A stretch of DNA of 64,000 bases, taken from positions 186,001 to 250,000 of the forward strand of contig CAKOOM010000003.1 in the NCBI GenBank assembly GCA_934098395.1. Reading direction: 5' to 3'. Below the pieces are notes generated by a model. That model did no database searches. It was not told where the DNA came from and saw only the letters and a program-made list of their open reading frames with translations. Shown in pieces: positions 17,984 through 25,796 of the stretch (the stretch's first letter is position 1; every line of letters starts with the position of its first letter). Origin of the DNA: an uncultured Bacilli bacterium (GTDB lineage Bacteria; Bacillota_I; Bacilli_A; RF39; UBA660). A program made the position numbers and the translations under genes.

Positions 17984-19738
17984 ATGAATAGTAGTATTCT
18001 AGTTTCAGTAGTATCTTTATTTTATATTTCATTATTATTAATAATATTTTATACCAAAAGAGCCATAAAAATAAAAGAAAATATAATATATAATTTATTA
18101 GTAATTGATAGTTTCTTTATAATGATTTTTGAAATAATTAGTTATATTATTTTGAAAGCCAATTTTTCTTATGAATCATTATTATATAATTTATCATCAA
18201 AATTAATTTTATTAACTTATTTAACATGGATAACATTATTTTTCTCTTATATGATAACTATAACGCTTCAAGATAAAACAAAGCTATTATCTAGACTTAA
18301 TAAAATTACAATTTTAATTTATGTCATAGTATTTGCAATAGTTATTTCTTCACCACTTAAATATATTAACATTGATAATTTACATATTCCTGCAGGTATT
18401 CCGACATATTCGGTATACACAGCAGCTGTAATTAGTGATATTATATTAACTATAATAATTATCACTAATTTCAAAAAAATTAAAAATAAAAGATATATTC
18501 CTTTAGCAGTTTTATTTGTCCTTGGAGTAATATCTTTAATATATCAAATGGGTCATCCAAATTGCTTTTTAATGTCACATTTATTAATATTTACAACATT
18601 TTTAATGTATTTCACGATTGAAAACCCCGATGTAAAACTCTTAAAAGAAATGCATGATGCCAAAGTAATATCAGATAATGCCAATGAAGAAAAAACAATG
18701 TTTCTATATAACATGACTCAAGAAATTAGAGAAACTACTAAAAATATTAATATCGAAGCTGATAATATTTTAGAAAGTAAAGACTTAGAACTTGATAAAG
18801 ATAGTGCTAGAAATATTAAAGGTGAAACTTCTAAATTTACTACAATGACTAATGATATCTTAGATGTCTCAACTATAGACTCTTCTAATATTAAAATATA
18901 TAATACCAAATATAATATAAAAACTATTTTAAAAGAAGTAGTAAGTAATTATAAAACTATCTCTATGAATAAAGGTATCGAATTTAGATCTAATATTGAA
19001 CATAATATTCCTGATATGTTATACGGAGACTCTATTGGTCTAAAAAAAGTATTAACCTTACTCCTTAAAGAAAGTATAAAAAATACCAATAAAGGTTATA
19101 TCGAATTTAATGTAAATACAATTATCAAAAAAGATATTATCAGATTAATAATTACTATCGAAGATTCTGGAATAGGTATTAAAGCCAATGAACTAGAGAG
19201 TGTCAAGATAAATAATAAAAATATCTCTGAGTCATATAAAACCATAACACTAATGAATGGTACCATGATTTTATCTTCAAACTATGGAATGGGTACCAAG
19301 ATAAGTATAATTCTCGATCAAAAAATTGAAGAGAAAGTTACTAAAGAATTAACCATGTATAAAAATACCTATGATAACAAATCAATCTTAGTCGTAGATG
19401 ATAACGAATCTACCCATAAACTAATTGAAAAGTTATTAAAAGATAACAATATAAATATTGATTATTCTCTAAATGGAAAAGATACTATTAATAAAATAAA
19501 AAGTAAAAACAAATATGATCTTATCTTAATCGATGAAGAATTAAGTCAAATAACTGGTGCTGAATTATTAATAAAACTAAAAGAAATAAGAAACTTTAAT
19601 ATACCAGTAATATTACTAACTAAAGATAATAACTATGAATATAGTGAAGAGTATCTAAAACAAGGTTTCACTAGTGTTATAATAAAACCATTAAAAAAAG
19701 ACAACTTATTACAAGTTATAGATAAGTTTACTAAATAG
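17984..19738 (+). CDS. 7TM hybrid histidine-kinase-like protein lacking the phosphoacceptor His, module copy 1
   Basis: A 584-residue membrane protein: about seven hydrophobic helices (residues 5-215), a dimerisation helix, a GHKL ATPase domain and a C-terminal receiver. The His box, normally NMSHEIRTP, reads NMTQEIRETTK, so residue 246 is Gln. The N-box LLLKESIKNT lacks both usual Asn, while DSGIGI and the Gly lid are kept. The receiver looks intact: VVDDN, phosphorylatable Asp517 in LILIDEEL, T in LLTKD, K in IIKP. It probably senses through the 7TM part and may receive phosphate from another kinase. ATG at 17984 follows AGGTGAT; an upstream TTG at 17939 is part of the promoter. Confidence 0.8.
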   Translation: MNSSILVSVVSLFYISLLLIIFYTKRAIKIKENIIYNLLVIDSFFIMIFEIISYIILKANFSYESLLYNLSSKLILLTYLTWITLFFSYMITITLQDKTKLLSRLNKITILIYVIVFAIVISSPLKYINIDNLHIPAGIPTYSVYTAAVISDIILTIIIITNFKKIKNKRYIPLAVLFVLGVISLIYQMGHPNCFLMSHLLIFTTFLMYFTIENPDVKLLKEMHDAKVISDNANEEKTMFLYNMTQEIRETTKNINIEADNILESKDLELDKDSARNIKGETSKFTTMTNDILDVSTIDSSNIKIYNTKYNIKTILKEVVSNYKTISMNKGIEFRSNIEHNIPDMLYGDSIGLKKVLTLLLKESIKNTNKGYIEFNVNTIIKKDIIRLIITIEDSGIGIKANELESVKINNKNISESYKTITLMNGTMILSSNYGMGTKISIILDQKIEEKVTKELTMYKNTYDNKSILVVDDNESTHKLIEKLLKDNNINIDYSLNGKDTINKIKSKNKYDLILIDEELSQITGAELLIKLKEIRNFNIPVILLTKDNNYEYSEEYLKQGFTSVIIKPLKKDNLLQVIDKFTK

Positions 19739-19756
19739 ACTTATCTATTTTTTTAT
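19731..19756 (+). terminator. Terminator after the first pseudo-kinase gene
   Basis: AAATAGA and TCTATTT arms followed by T-rich sequence, overlapping the stop codon. Confidence 0.65.
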
Positions 19757-19778
19757 CAAATAAGTCATGAAACTGGTT

Positions 19779-19800
19779 AAATAGGGTTGTTTATATTCAT
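19779..19800 (+). promoter_or_regulatory. Shared upstream element of ligase gene 2
   Basis: A second occurrence of AAATAGGGTTG plus a T-rich flank, 90 bases ahead of the core promoter of ligase 2. See the element at 15968. Confidence 0.3.
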
Positions 19801-19868
19801 AAATTAACATTATCTTTATAATATCCATCCAAATTGCTTATTATTATTTATAAAAATAACGACCAAAA

Positions 19869-19897
19869 TAGACAAATTAATTAATAACTGATATAAT
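19869..19897 (+). promoter_or_regulatory. Promoter of ligase 2
   Basis: TAGACA (19869-19874), 17 bases, TATAAT (19892-19897), 31 bases before the start codon. Confidence 0.7.
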
Positions 19898-19927
19898 AAG
19901 TTAAAGTTTTTTATTGGGGGAATTATA

Positions 19928-21784
19928 ATGAAAAAAGAAGATTTAATTATATTAAAAGAAAAAATAAGTAAACTATCAGAAGAAGATAAGATATTAAGAG
20001 ATATGTATTTAAGAGACTTAGCTAATGGAACTCTTGCAGGACCATCAACCGGATATTCATCAATTGATAAGCCTTGGTTAAAATATTATGAAGAAAGTTT
20101 ATTTAATACAAAAATATCACCATTATCTATCTATAAAGAATTAATGTTAGCAAATAAGGACAATCTAAATAAAACAGCAATATATTATTTTGGAAAAAAA
20201 TATACATATCAAGAATTATTTTCTAAAATAGATTCTATTGCCGAAAGCTTTTTAAATCTTGGAGTAAAACAAGGTGATATTGTAACTATCGCCATACCTA
20301 ATATTCCTGAAAATGTCTTTTGTTTTTATGCATTAAGTAAAATTGGTGCTATATCTAATATGATTGATTTAAGATCTAAGGGAGATGCTTTAATTAAATA
20401 TATTAAAGAAGTAGATTCGAAAGTAATGATAGCTAGTGATATCTTTTATGAAAATATTAAAGATGTATATAAAGAAACTAACTTAGACAAAATAGTTATT
20501 ACTTCACCAGCCAACTCATTACCATTTGGAGTAAAGAGTCTATATAAATCAAATAACCCATCTCCAAAAATAGAAGATACTAATACTTTTATCTCTTGGA
20601 GTAAATTTGAAAAATTAAAGTATAATAATCAATTAGAAATATCTATAGATAATAAAGCCCCAGTATGTATTTTACATACCAGTGGAACAACTGGATCCTC
20701 AAAGGGAGTATTATTAAGTCATTATGCCTTAAATGCCATGGTTAATCAATATAAGCATATTGGTGTTAAATACCACAAAGGTGAAAGATTTATGAACCAA
20801 GTTCCACCATTTTTAGCATACAATATTGTCTTATCTACCCATATGCCATTATCTTTTGGTCTAAACTTAGTAATGCTACCAAACTATGAGCCAGAAAAAT
20901 TTGCTAAACATGTAATGAAATTTAAAATTAATCATGTCCTAGCAGGACCAGCTGACTGGAAAAACTTTCTAGATGATGAAAAAGTTCTAAAATCAAAATT
21001 AAATTATTTAATAACTATGGGGTGTGGTAGTGATAAGTTAAATGATGAAGTAAAAACAAATATTAATAATTTAATTGCCTCACGTGGTGGAAAAAACAAA
21101 ATTCTTGAAGGTTATGGAATGACAGAATTAGGATCTGCTGCTTGTTCTTGCCGACCAAACTGTAACATTAAAAACAGCGTTGGAATACCTCTAGCTAACA
21201 CTAGTATCGCAATATTCGAAGATGATACTGAATGTCTATACGGACAAGTAGGGGAAATTTATATAACAAGTGCTACCGCTATGAATGGTTATTACAATCA
21301 AGAAGACAAAACCAAAGAAGCCATATATCAATCCGTTGATGGTAACAACTGGATTCGTACTGGAGATCTTGGATATATTGATAATGAAGGAAGATTATAC
21401 GTAATTGGCCGTAAGAAAAGAGTAATATTACATTATGACGGAATAAAGGTATCCCCATACGAAATCGAAGATACCATTAAAAAGTTGCCATTCATAAAAG
21501 ATTGCCGTGTCGTAGGAATAAACGATACCATCCATAAAATGGGTTCATTACCATGTCCTAACATTATTATTGAACCAACTTGTAATTTAACAAACGACGA
21601 AGTAATCGAAGCTGTATTATCCGAATGCAGAAACAATTTAAGTGAAAAATATTATTTCGATAATGTATCTATTATTGAAGATGAATTTCCACTTACTCCT
21701 GTAGGAAAAATAGATGATATAGCTCTTGCCAAAATGTGTAATGAATTATATAATAAAGAAGATAAAATTAAAAAAAGAATATAA
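19928..21784 (+). CDS. Acyl-adenylating ligase (class I AMP-forming synthetase), module copy 2
   Basis: A 618-residue paralogue of the 16037 protein. The first 50 residues are almost identical; the middle has drifted. The ATP loop is HTSGTTGSSKGV, then GYGMTELG, RTGDLGYIDNEG, and the C-terminal catalytic Lys in TPVGKID, which matches the family consensus better than copy 1. It is followed after only 22 bases by the second pseudo-kinase gene, with no terminator, so this pair is an operon. GGGGG acts as ribosome site in both copies. Substrate and acceptor unknown; no carrier protein gene is nearby. Confidence 0.85.
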   Translation: MKKEDLIILKEKISKLSEEDKILRDMYLRDLANGTLAGPSTGYSSIDKPWLKYYEESLFNTKISPLSIYKELMLANKDNLNKTAIYYFGKKYTYQELFSKIDSIAESFLNLGVKQGDIVTIAIPNIPENVFCFYALSKIGAISNMIDLRSKGDALIKYIKEVDSKVMIASDIFYENIKDVYKETNLDKIVITSPANSLPFGVKSLYKSNNPSPKIEDTNTFISWSKFEKLKYNNQLEISIDNKAPVCILHTSGTTGSSKGVLLSHYALNAMVNQYKHIGVKYHKGERFMNQVPPFLAYNIVLSTHMPLSFGLNLVMLPNYEPEKFAKHVMKFKINHVLAGPADWKNFLDDEKVLKSKLNYLITMGCGSDKLNDEVKTNINNLIASRGGKNKILEGYGMTELGSAACSCRPNCNIKNSVGIPLANTSIAIFEDDTECLYGQVGEIYITSATAMNGYYNQEDKTKEAIYQSVDGNNWIRTGDLGYIDNEGRLYVIGRKKRVILHYDGIKVSPYEIEDTIKKLPFIKDCRVVGINDTIHKMGSLPCPNIIIEPTCNLTNDEVIEAVLSECRNNLSEKYYFDNVSIIEDEFPLTPVGKIDDIALAKMCNELYNKEDKIKKRI

Positions 21785-21806
21785 AAAGAATTATTAAGGA
21801 GGTCTC

Positions 21807-23552
21807 ATGACAAATAGTATTATTTTTTCAATATTTAGTTTTATATATGTATTATTAATGTTTTTCGTATATTTCAGTAGGAAAAGGATAAAAACTGTAG
21901 AAAATAAAATTTACTCAATTCTAATAATTATAAATTTAATCGGATTAAGTCTAGAAATAGTATGTACTCTAATTAGAACATATTTGCCTGTTTTAAATGA
22001 TATATCTATAATCTTACTAAAACTAATAAACGTCTACTTTGTTATTTGGCCCCTAGTATTTGCTATATATATTTATTATGTTATCAAAAAAGTAAAAATA
22101 GATAATAAAATAATTATTGGTACAATCATCTTATTATCCTTAATTACCATATCCCTACCACTAAATATTGCTCTTTCCAAAGAGGGTAGAACCCTATATA
22201 CTTACGGAGCAAGTGTAACTTTCGTATATTCGACGGGTGTAGTAATTTTAACCTATTGTATATATATGTTAATAAGATACAAAAAAATAATTGAAAAAAG
22301 AAATCTAATTCCTCTAATGGCATTTATATTCTTATATATAACTATTGGTTTAATTGAAAAACAATTTCCTGAGTTATTACTTGTTTCATCCGTTGAAACA
22401 TTTATAACTATTCTTATGTATTTTACCATTGAAAATCCTGATATGAAACTCTTAAAAGAAATGCATGATGCCAAAGTAATATCAGATAATGCCAATGAAG
22501 AAAAAACTTTATTTCTATACAACATGACACAAGAAATTAGAAAAACTACTAAAAATATTAATGTCGAAGCTGATAATATTTTAGAAAGTAAAGACCTAGA
22601 ACTTGATAAAGATAGCGCTAGAAATATTAAAGGGGAAACCTCTAAATTTACTACAATGACTAATGATATCTTAGATGTATCAACTATAGACTCTTCTAAT
22701 ATTAAAATATATAATACTAAATATAATATAAAAAATATAATTAAATATCTAGTAATAACTTATCAAGATATTTGTCTTAATAAAGGTATCGAGTTTAGAT
22801 CTAATATCGAACATAATATTCCTGATATGTTATATGGTGATGGAATAGAGTTAAAGAAAGTCTTAACTTTATTATTAAATGAAAGTATAAAAAATACTGA
22901 TAAAGGTTATATTGAATTAAATATAAATACAATTATCAAAAATGAAATAATGCGCTTGATAATTACTATCGAAGATTCCGGAATAGGTATTAAAGCCAAT
23001 GAACTAGAGAGTGTCAAGATAAATAATAAAAACATCTCTGAGTCATATAAAGCAATAACCCTAATGAACGGTACCATGATCCTATCTTCAAACTATGGAA
23101 TAGGTACTAAGATAAAAATAATCTTAGATCAAAAAATGGATATTCATGTAAATAAAGAAGAAACAGAATATAACGCTATCTATGATAATAAATCAATCTT
23201 AGTCGTAGATGATAACGAATCTACCCATAAACTAATTGAAAAGTTATTAAAAGATAGCAATATAAATATTGATTATTCTCTAAATGGAAAAGAAACTATT
23301 AATAAAATAAAAAGTAAAAACAAATATGATCTTATCTTAATTGATGAAGAATTAAGCCAAATAACTGGTGCTGAATTATTAATAAAACTAAAAGAAATAA
23401 GAAACTTTAATATACCAGTAATATTACTAACTAAAGATAATAACTATGAATATAGTGAAGAATATCTAAAACAAGGTTTTACTAGTGTTATAATAAAACC
23501 ATTAAAAAAAGATAATTTATTACAAGTTATAGATGAATTAACAAAAGAGTAG
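21807..23552 (+). CDS. 7TM hybrid histidine-kinase-like protein lacking the phosphoacceptor His, module copy 2
   Basis: A 581-residue paralogue of the 17984 protein. The N-terminal 7TM region (to about residue 215) is clearly different, while the cytoplasmic half is nearly identical in protein and mostly in DNA. The His box again has Gln (NMTQEIRKTTK, residue 242), and the N-box again lacks the Mg-binding Asn (LLLNESIKNT). The receiver retains VVDDN, Asp513 and the conserved Thr and Lys. The same loss in both copies argues for a fixed design rather than decay. Start set by AGGAGG seven bases upstream. Confidence 0.82.
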   Translation: MTNSIIFSIFSFIYVLLMFFVYFSRKRIKTVENKIYSILIIINLIGLSLEIVCTLIRTYLPVLNDISIILLKLINVYFVIWPLVFAIYIYYVIKKVKIDNKIIIGTIILLSLITISLPLNIALSKEGRTLYTYGASVTFVYSTGVVILTYCIYMLIRYKKIIEKRNLIPLMAFIFLYITIGLIEKQFPELLLVSSVETFITILMYFTIENPDMKLLKEMHDAKVISDNANEEKTLFLYNMTQEIRKTTKNINVEADNILESKDLELDKDSARNIKGETSKFTTMTNDILDVSTIDSSNIKIYNTKYNIKNIIKYLVITYQDICLNKGIEFRSNIEHNIPDMLYGDGIELKKVLTLLLNESIKNTDKGYIELNINTIIKNEIMRLIITIEDSGIGIKANELESVKINNKNISESYKAITLMNGTMILSSNYGIGTKIKIILDQKMDIHVNKEETEYNAIYDNKSILVVDDNESTHKLIEKLLKDSNINIDYSLNGKETINKIKSKNKYDLILIDEELSQITGAELLIKLKEIRNFNIPVILLTKDNNYEYSEEYLKQGFTSVIIKPLKKDNLLQVIDELTKE

Positions 23553-23603
23553 GAATGATAACTTATTTAGTTTCAATAGGTTTTTAATTCATTATCTTGG
23601 CTT

Positions 23604-23632
23604 AAAGAAATAGTATACCTATTTCTTTTTAA
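23604..23632 (+). terminator. Terminator after the second module
   Basis: AAGAAATAG and CTATTTCTT arms around TATAC, followed by a T-run. Confidence 0.8.
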
Positions 23633-23652
23633 TTGTTTTAAATAAAAATAAG

Positions 23653-23681
23653 TGGACTTTTTTTGATAAATCTCGTATAAT
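23653..23681 (+). promoter_or_regulatory. Promoter of the mgtC-like gene
   Basis: TGGACT (23653-23658), 17 bases, TATAAT (23676-23681), 16 bases before the ATG; the leader is too short for a magnesium riboswitch. Confidence 0.6.
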
Positions 23682-23697
23682 TATTCTAGGTGATAAT

Positions 23698-24396
23698 ATG
23701 AATTTTAATAATTTTGTTTTAGGGCTTGTTGTCTGTTTTTTACTTAGCTTTGTCTTAGGATTAGAACGTCAATATCGTCGCAGATCAATGGGACTTCGTA
23801 CCATGATCCTGGTAGCTATTGGTTCATACATGTTTGTAAGTTTTTCCTTCCTCGTATCTGGTTACACTCTAGATGTGTCTCGCGTAGCAGCCCAAGTTGT
23901 TGCAGGTATTGGTTTTCTCGGAGCTGGTGTTATTATTAAGGATAATGAAAGAAGCAAGGTTAGGGGATTAACCACTGCTGCAACCCTTTGGTGTGATGCC
24001 TCTATCGGTATGCTTTGTGCTGGTGGCTTTATTAAAGAAGCCATCGTTGCCTCAATCTTCGTACTATTCTCAAACGTCGTATTAAGATATATTAATATAA
24101 TGATTAATAATCATACTGAAGGGAATAATATTAACGAAACTTTTGTCGTATCAATGACTACTGAAGAACCAAACGTTGTAATGGATTATATTACTAGTCA
24201 TTTACAACATGATGTCATCGAAGGAAATAATTATCAAATCGAAGATAATAAAATAGAATTTAATCTTATCGTAAAAAAGAATGATGATAAAAAGATTGAT
24301 AAGTTTATTAATAAAATAGTTTCAAACTTTAAAATAACTAAATATAAGTATAAAAAAATCGAAGAAATAAAACTTGAAGATAATGATGAATTATAA
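23698..24396 (+). CDS. MgtC/SapB family membrane protein
   Basis: A 232-residue protein with four to five N-terminal membrane helices carrying family landmarks: GLERQYRRRSMGLRTM near residue 22, VAAQVVAGIGFLGAGVI near residue 62 and GLTTAATLWCDASIGM near residue 90. The C-terminal 90 residues form a cytoplasmic ACT-like domain. Relatives take part in magnesium homeostasis or modulate membrane ATPases; the exact action is debated. It has its own promoter and ends in a hairpin shared with the convergent ATPase gene. Confidence 0.9.
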   Translation: MNFNNFVLGLVVCFLLSFVLGLERQYRRRSMGLRTMILVAIGSYMFVSFSFLVSGYTLDVSRVAAQVVAGIGFLGAGVIIKDNERSKVRGLTTAATLWCDASIGMLCAGGFIKEAIVASIFVLFSNVVLRYINIMINNHTEGNNINETFVVSMTTEEPNVVMDYITSHLQHDVIEGNNYQIEDNKIEFNLIVKKNDDKKIDKFINKIVSNFKITKYKYKKIEEIKLEDNDEL

Positions 24397-24427
24397 AAGA
24401 GCAATTATTAATTTAATTGCTCTTTGT
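24396..24427. terminator. Bidirectional terminator between mgtC-like and GspE-like genes
   Basis: AGAGCAATT and AATTGCTCT form a nine-base stem with A and T tracts on either side. Confidence 0.75.
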
Positions 24428-25642
24428 CATTGCATTAATTCTTGTTTCTGCATTTATTTCATCATCAGCTTCAGTTAGTTTTATAACTTCTTCAATCGAA
24501 GTAAGTCCTGCGATTACTTTATAAAGACCATCCTGAAGTAGAGTAATAACATCAGATCCATATACCAGCTTTCTAAGTTCAGCTTTCGTTGATCTAGCAT
24601 TAACTGCATCTCTTATTTCTGGAGATATTAACAATACCTCTTGAAGAGCTATTCTTCCTTTATATCCACCAGAACAAGCTGGGCAACCAACATGATCATA
24701 CACTTGTGGAACTTCGATATTTAAAAACTTTCTAAACATCTCTTGCTCATAAGGCGTCGTCGCTCTTAATTTTTTACACTTATCACACAACTTTCTAGCT
24801 AATTTCTGACTGACAATTCCTGATAAAGCCGAAGCAAGTAAATATCTTTCAACCTCCATATCAAGTAATCTTTCGATTGTAGTAAGTGAATTATTTGTAT
24901 GTAAAGTTGATAATACTAAGTGTCCTGTAATTGATGCTCTTACTGCAATTTGGGCTGTTTCACTATCTCTTATCTCACCAATCATTATAACATTAGGGTC
25001 CTGTCTTAAAATACTTCTAAGAACTGTTGCGAAATCTAGACCAATATCACTATTAACTTGTACCTGATTAATTCCTTCGATATCCATCTCAACCGGATCC
25101 TCAACTGTAATAAGATTAGTACCTTTAACATTTAATTTTTGTAAAAAAGAATAAACTGTCGTTGACTTACCAGAACCAGTAGCTCCTGTTACCAATATAA
25201 TTCCATTCGGAGCAGCAATCATTTTCAGAATCTTTTTATAGTTTTCCTCTGAGAAGAACAAATACTCAATACCTTGCATACTTCTTGAATAATCAAGAAT
25301 TCTTATAACTATTTTTTCTCCTCTTTTCGTAGGTAATGAAGATACACGCATATCAAGATCCATTCCTCCAAGTTCAGTTTTTATAGCACCATCTTGAGGT
25401 AATCTTGTCTCTGTAATATTCATTCCTGATAAAATCTTAATTCTTGTAATAACATTATTCTTAACCTCATTTGGAATATCCGCATAATCATTAAGAATAC
25501 CATCAATTCTTATTCTAACTTTTAAACAACTCTCAGAATGATCAAAGTGAATATCACTAGCGCCAGCTTTAGCTGAATTCAAAATAATACGATTAACAAC
25601 ATCAACAACTGGAGTATTAATAAAATCAATATTGCTCTGCAT
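24413..25642 (-). CDS. GspE/PulE/ComGA-type secretion or pilus assembly ATPase
   Basis: A 409-residue hexameric traffic ATPase. Walker A is GATGSGKSTTVYS near residue 155, the Asp box TVEDPVE follows, Walker B is VIMIGEIRDSETA, and a His box holds STLHTN. The zinc-type CDKC...CPAC set near residues 290-330 marks the GspE/PulE group. The long N-terminal domain of classical GspE is missing, as in ComGA. No pilin, inner-membrane platform or prepilin peptidase gene lies next to it, though comEA/comEC occur at 52-54.7 kb, so a role in the competence pilus is plausible. ATG at 25642 is preferred to GTG at 25651. Confidence 0.85.
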   Translation of the reverse strand: MQSNIDFINTPVVDVVNRIILNSAKAGASDIHFDHSESCLKVRIRIDGILNDYADIPNEVKNNVITRIKILSGMNITETRLPQDGAIKTELGGMDLDMRVSSLPTKRGEKIVIRILDYSRSMQGIEYLFFSEENYKKILKMIAAPNGIILVTGATGSGKSTTVYSFLQKLNVKGTNLITVEDPVEMDIEGINQVQVNSDIGLDFATVLRSILRQDPNVIMIGEIRDSETAQIAVRASITGHLVLSTLHTNNSLTTIERLLDMEVERYLLASALSGIVSQKLARKLCDKCKKLRATTPYEQEMFRKFLNIEVPQVYDHVGCPACSGGYKGRIALQEVLLISPEIRDAVNARSTKAELRKLVYGSDVITLLQDGLYKVIAGLTSIEEVIKLTEADDEINAETRINAMTKSN

Positions 25643-25742
25643 AAGTATCACTCATCCCATTCTTCCTATTCTTAACCATTATATAATATAATTATCTTTT
25701 TTTCAATACATTTTTAAAACTTAATTATAAATAGACTTTTAC

Positions 25743-25771
25743 TTGTCAAAAAAACAAATATAAGTTATAAT
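25743..25771 (+). promoter_or_regulatory. Promoter of smc
   Basis: TTGTCA (25743-25748), 17 bases, TATAAT (25766-25771), 25 bases before the ATG. Confidence 0.75.
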
Positions 25772-25796
25772 TTATATAAGTAGTAAGGGTGATAAT

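Noticed and set aside
23632..23697. Magnesium (M-box) riboswitch ahead of the mgtC-like gene
   Set aside because: The leader is under 15 bases long.
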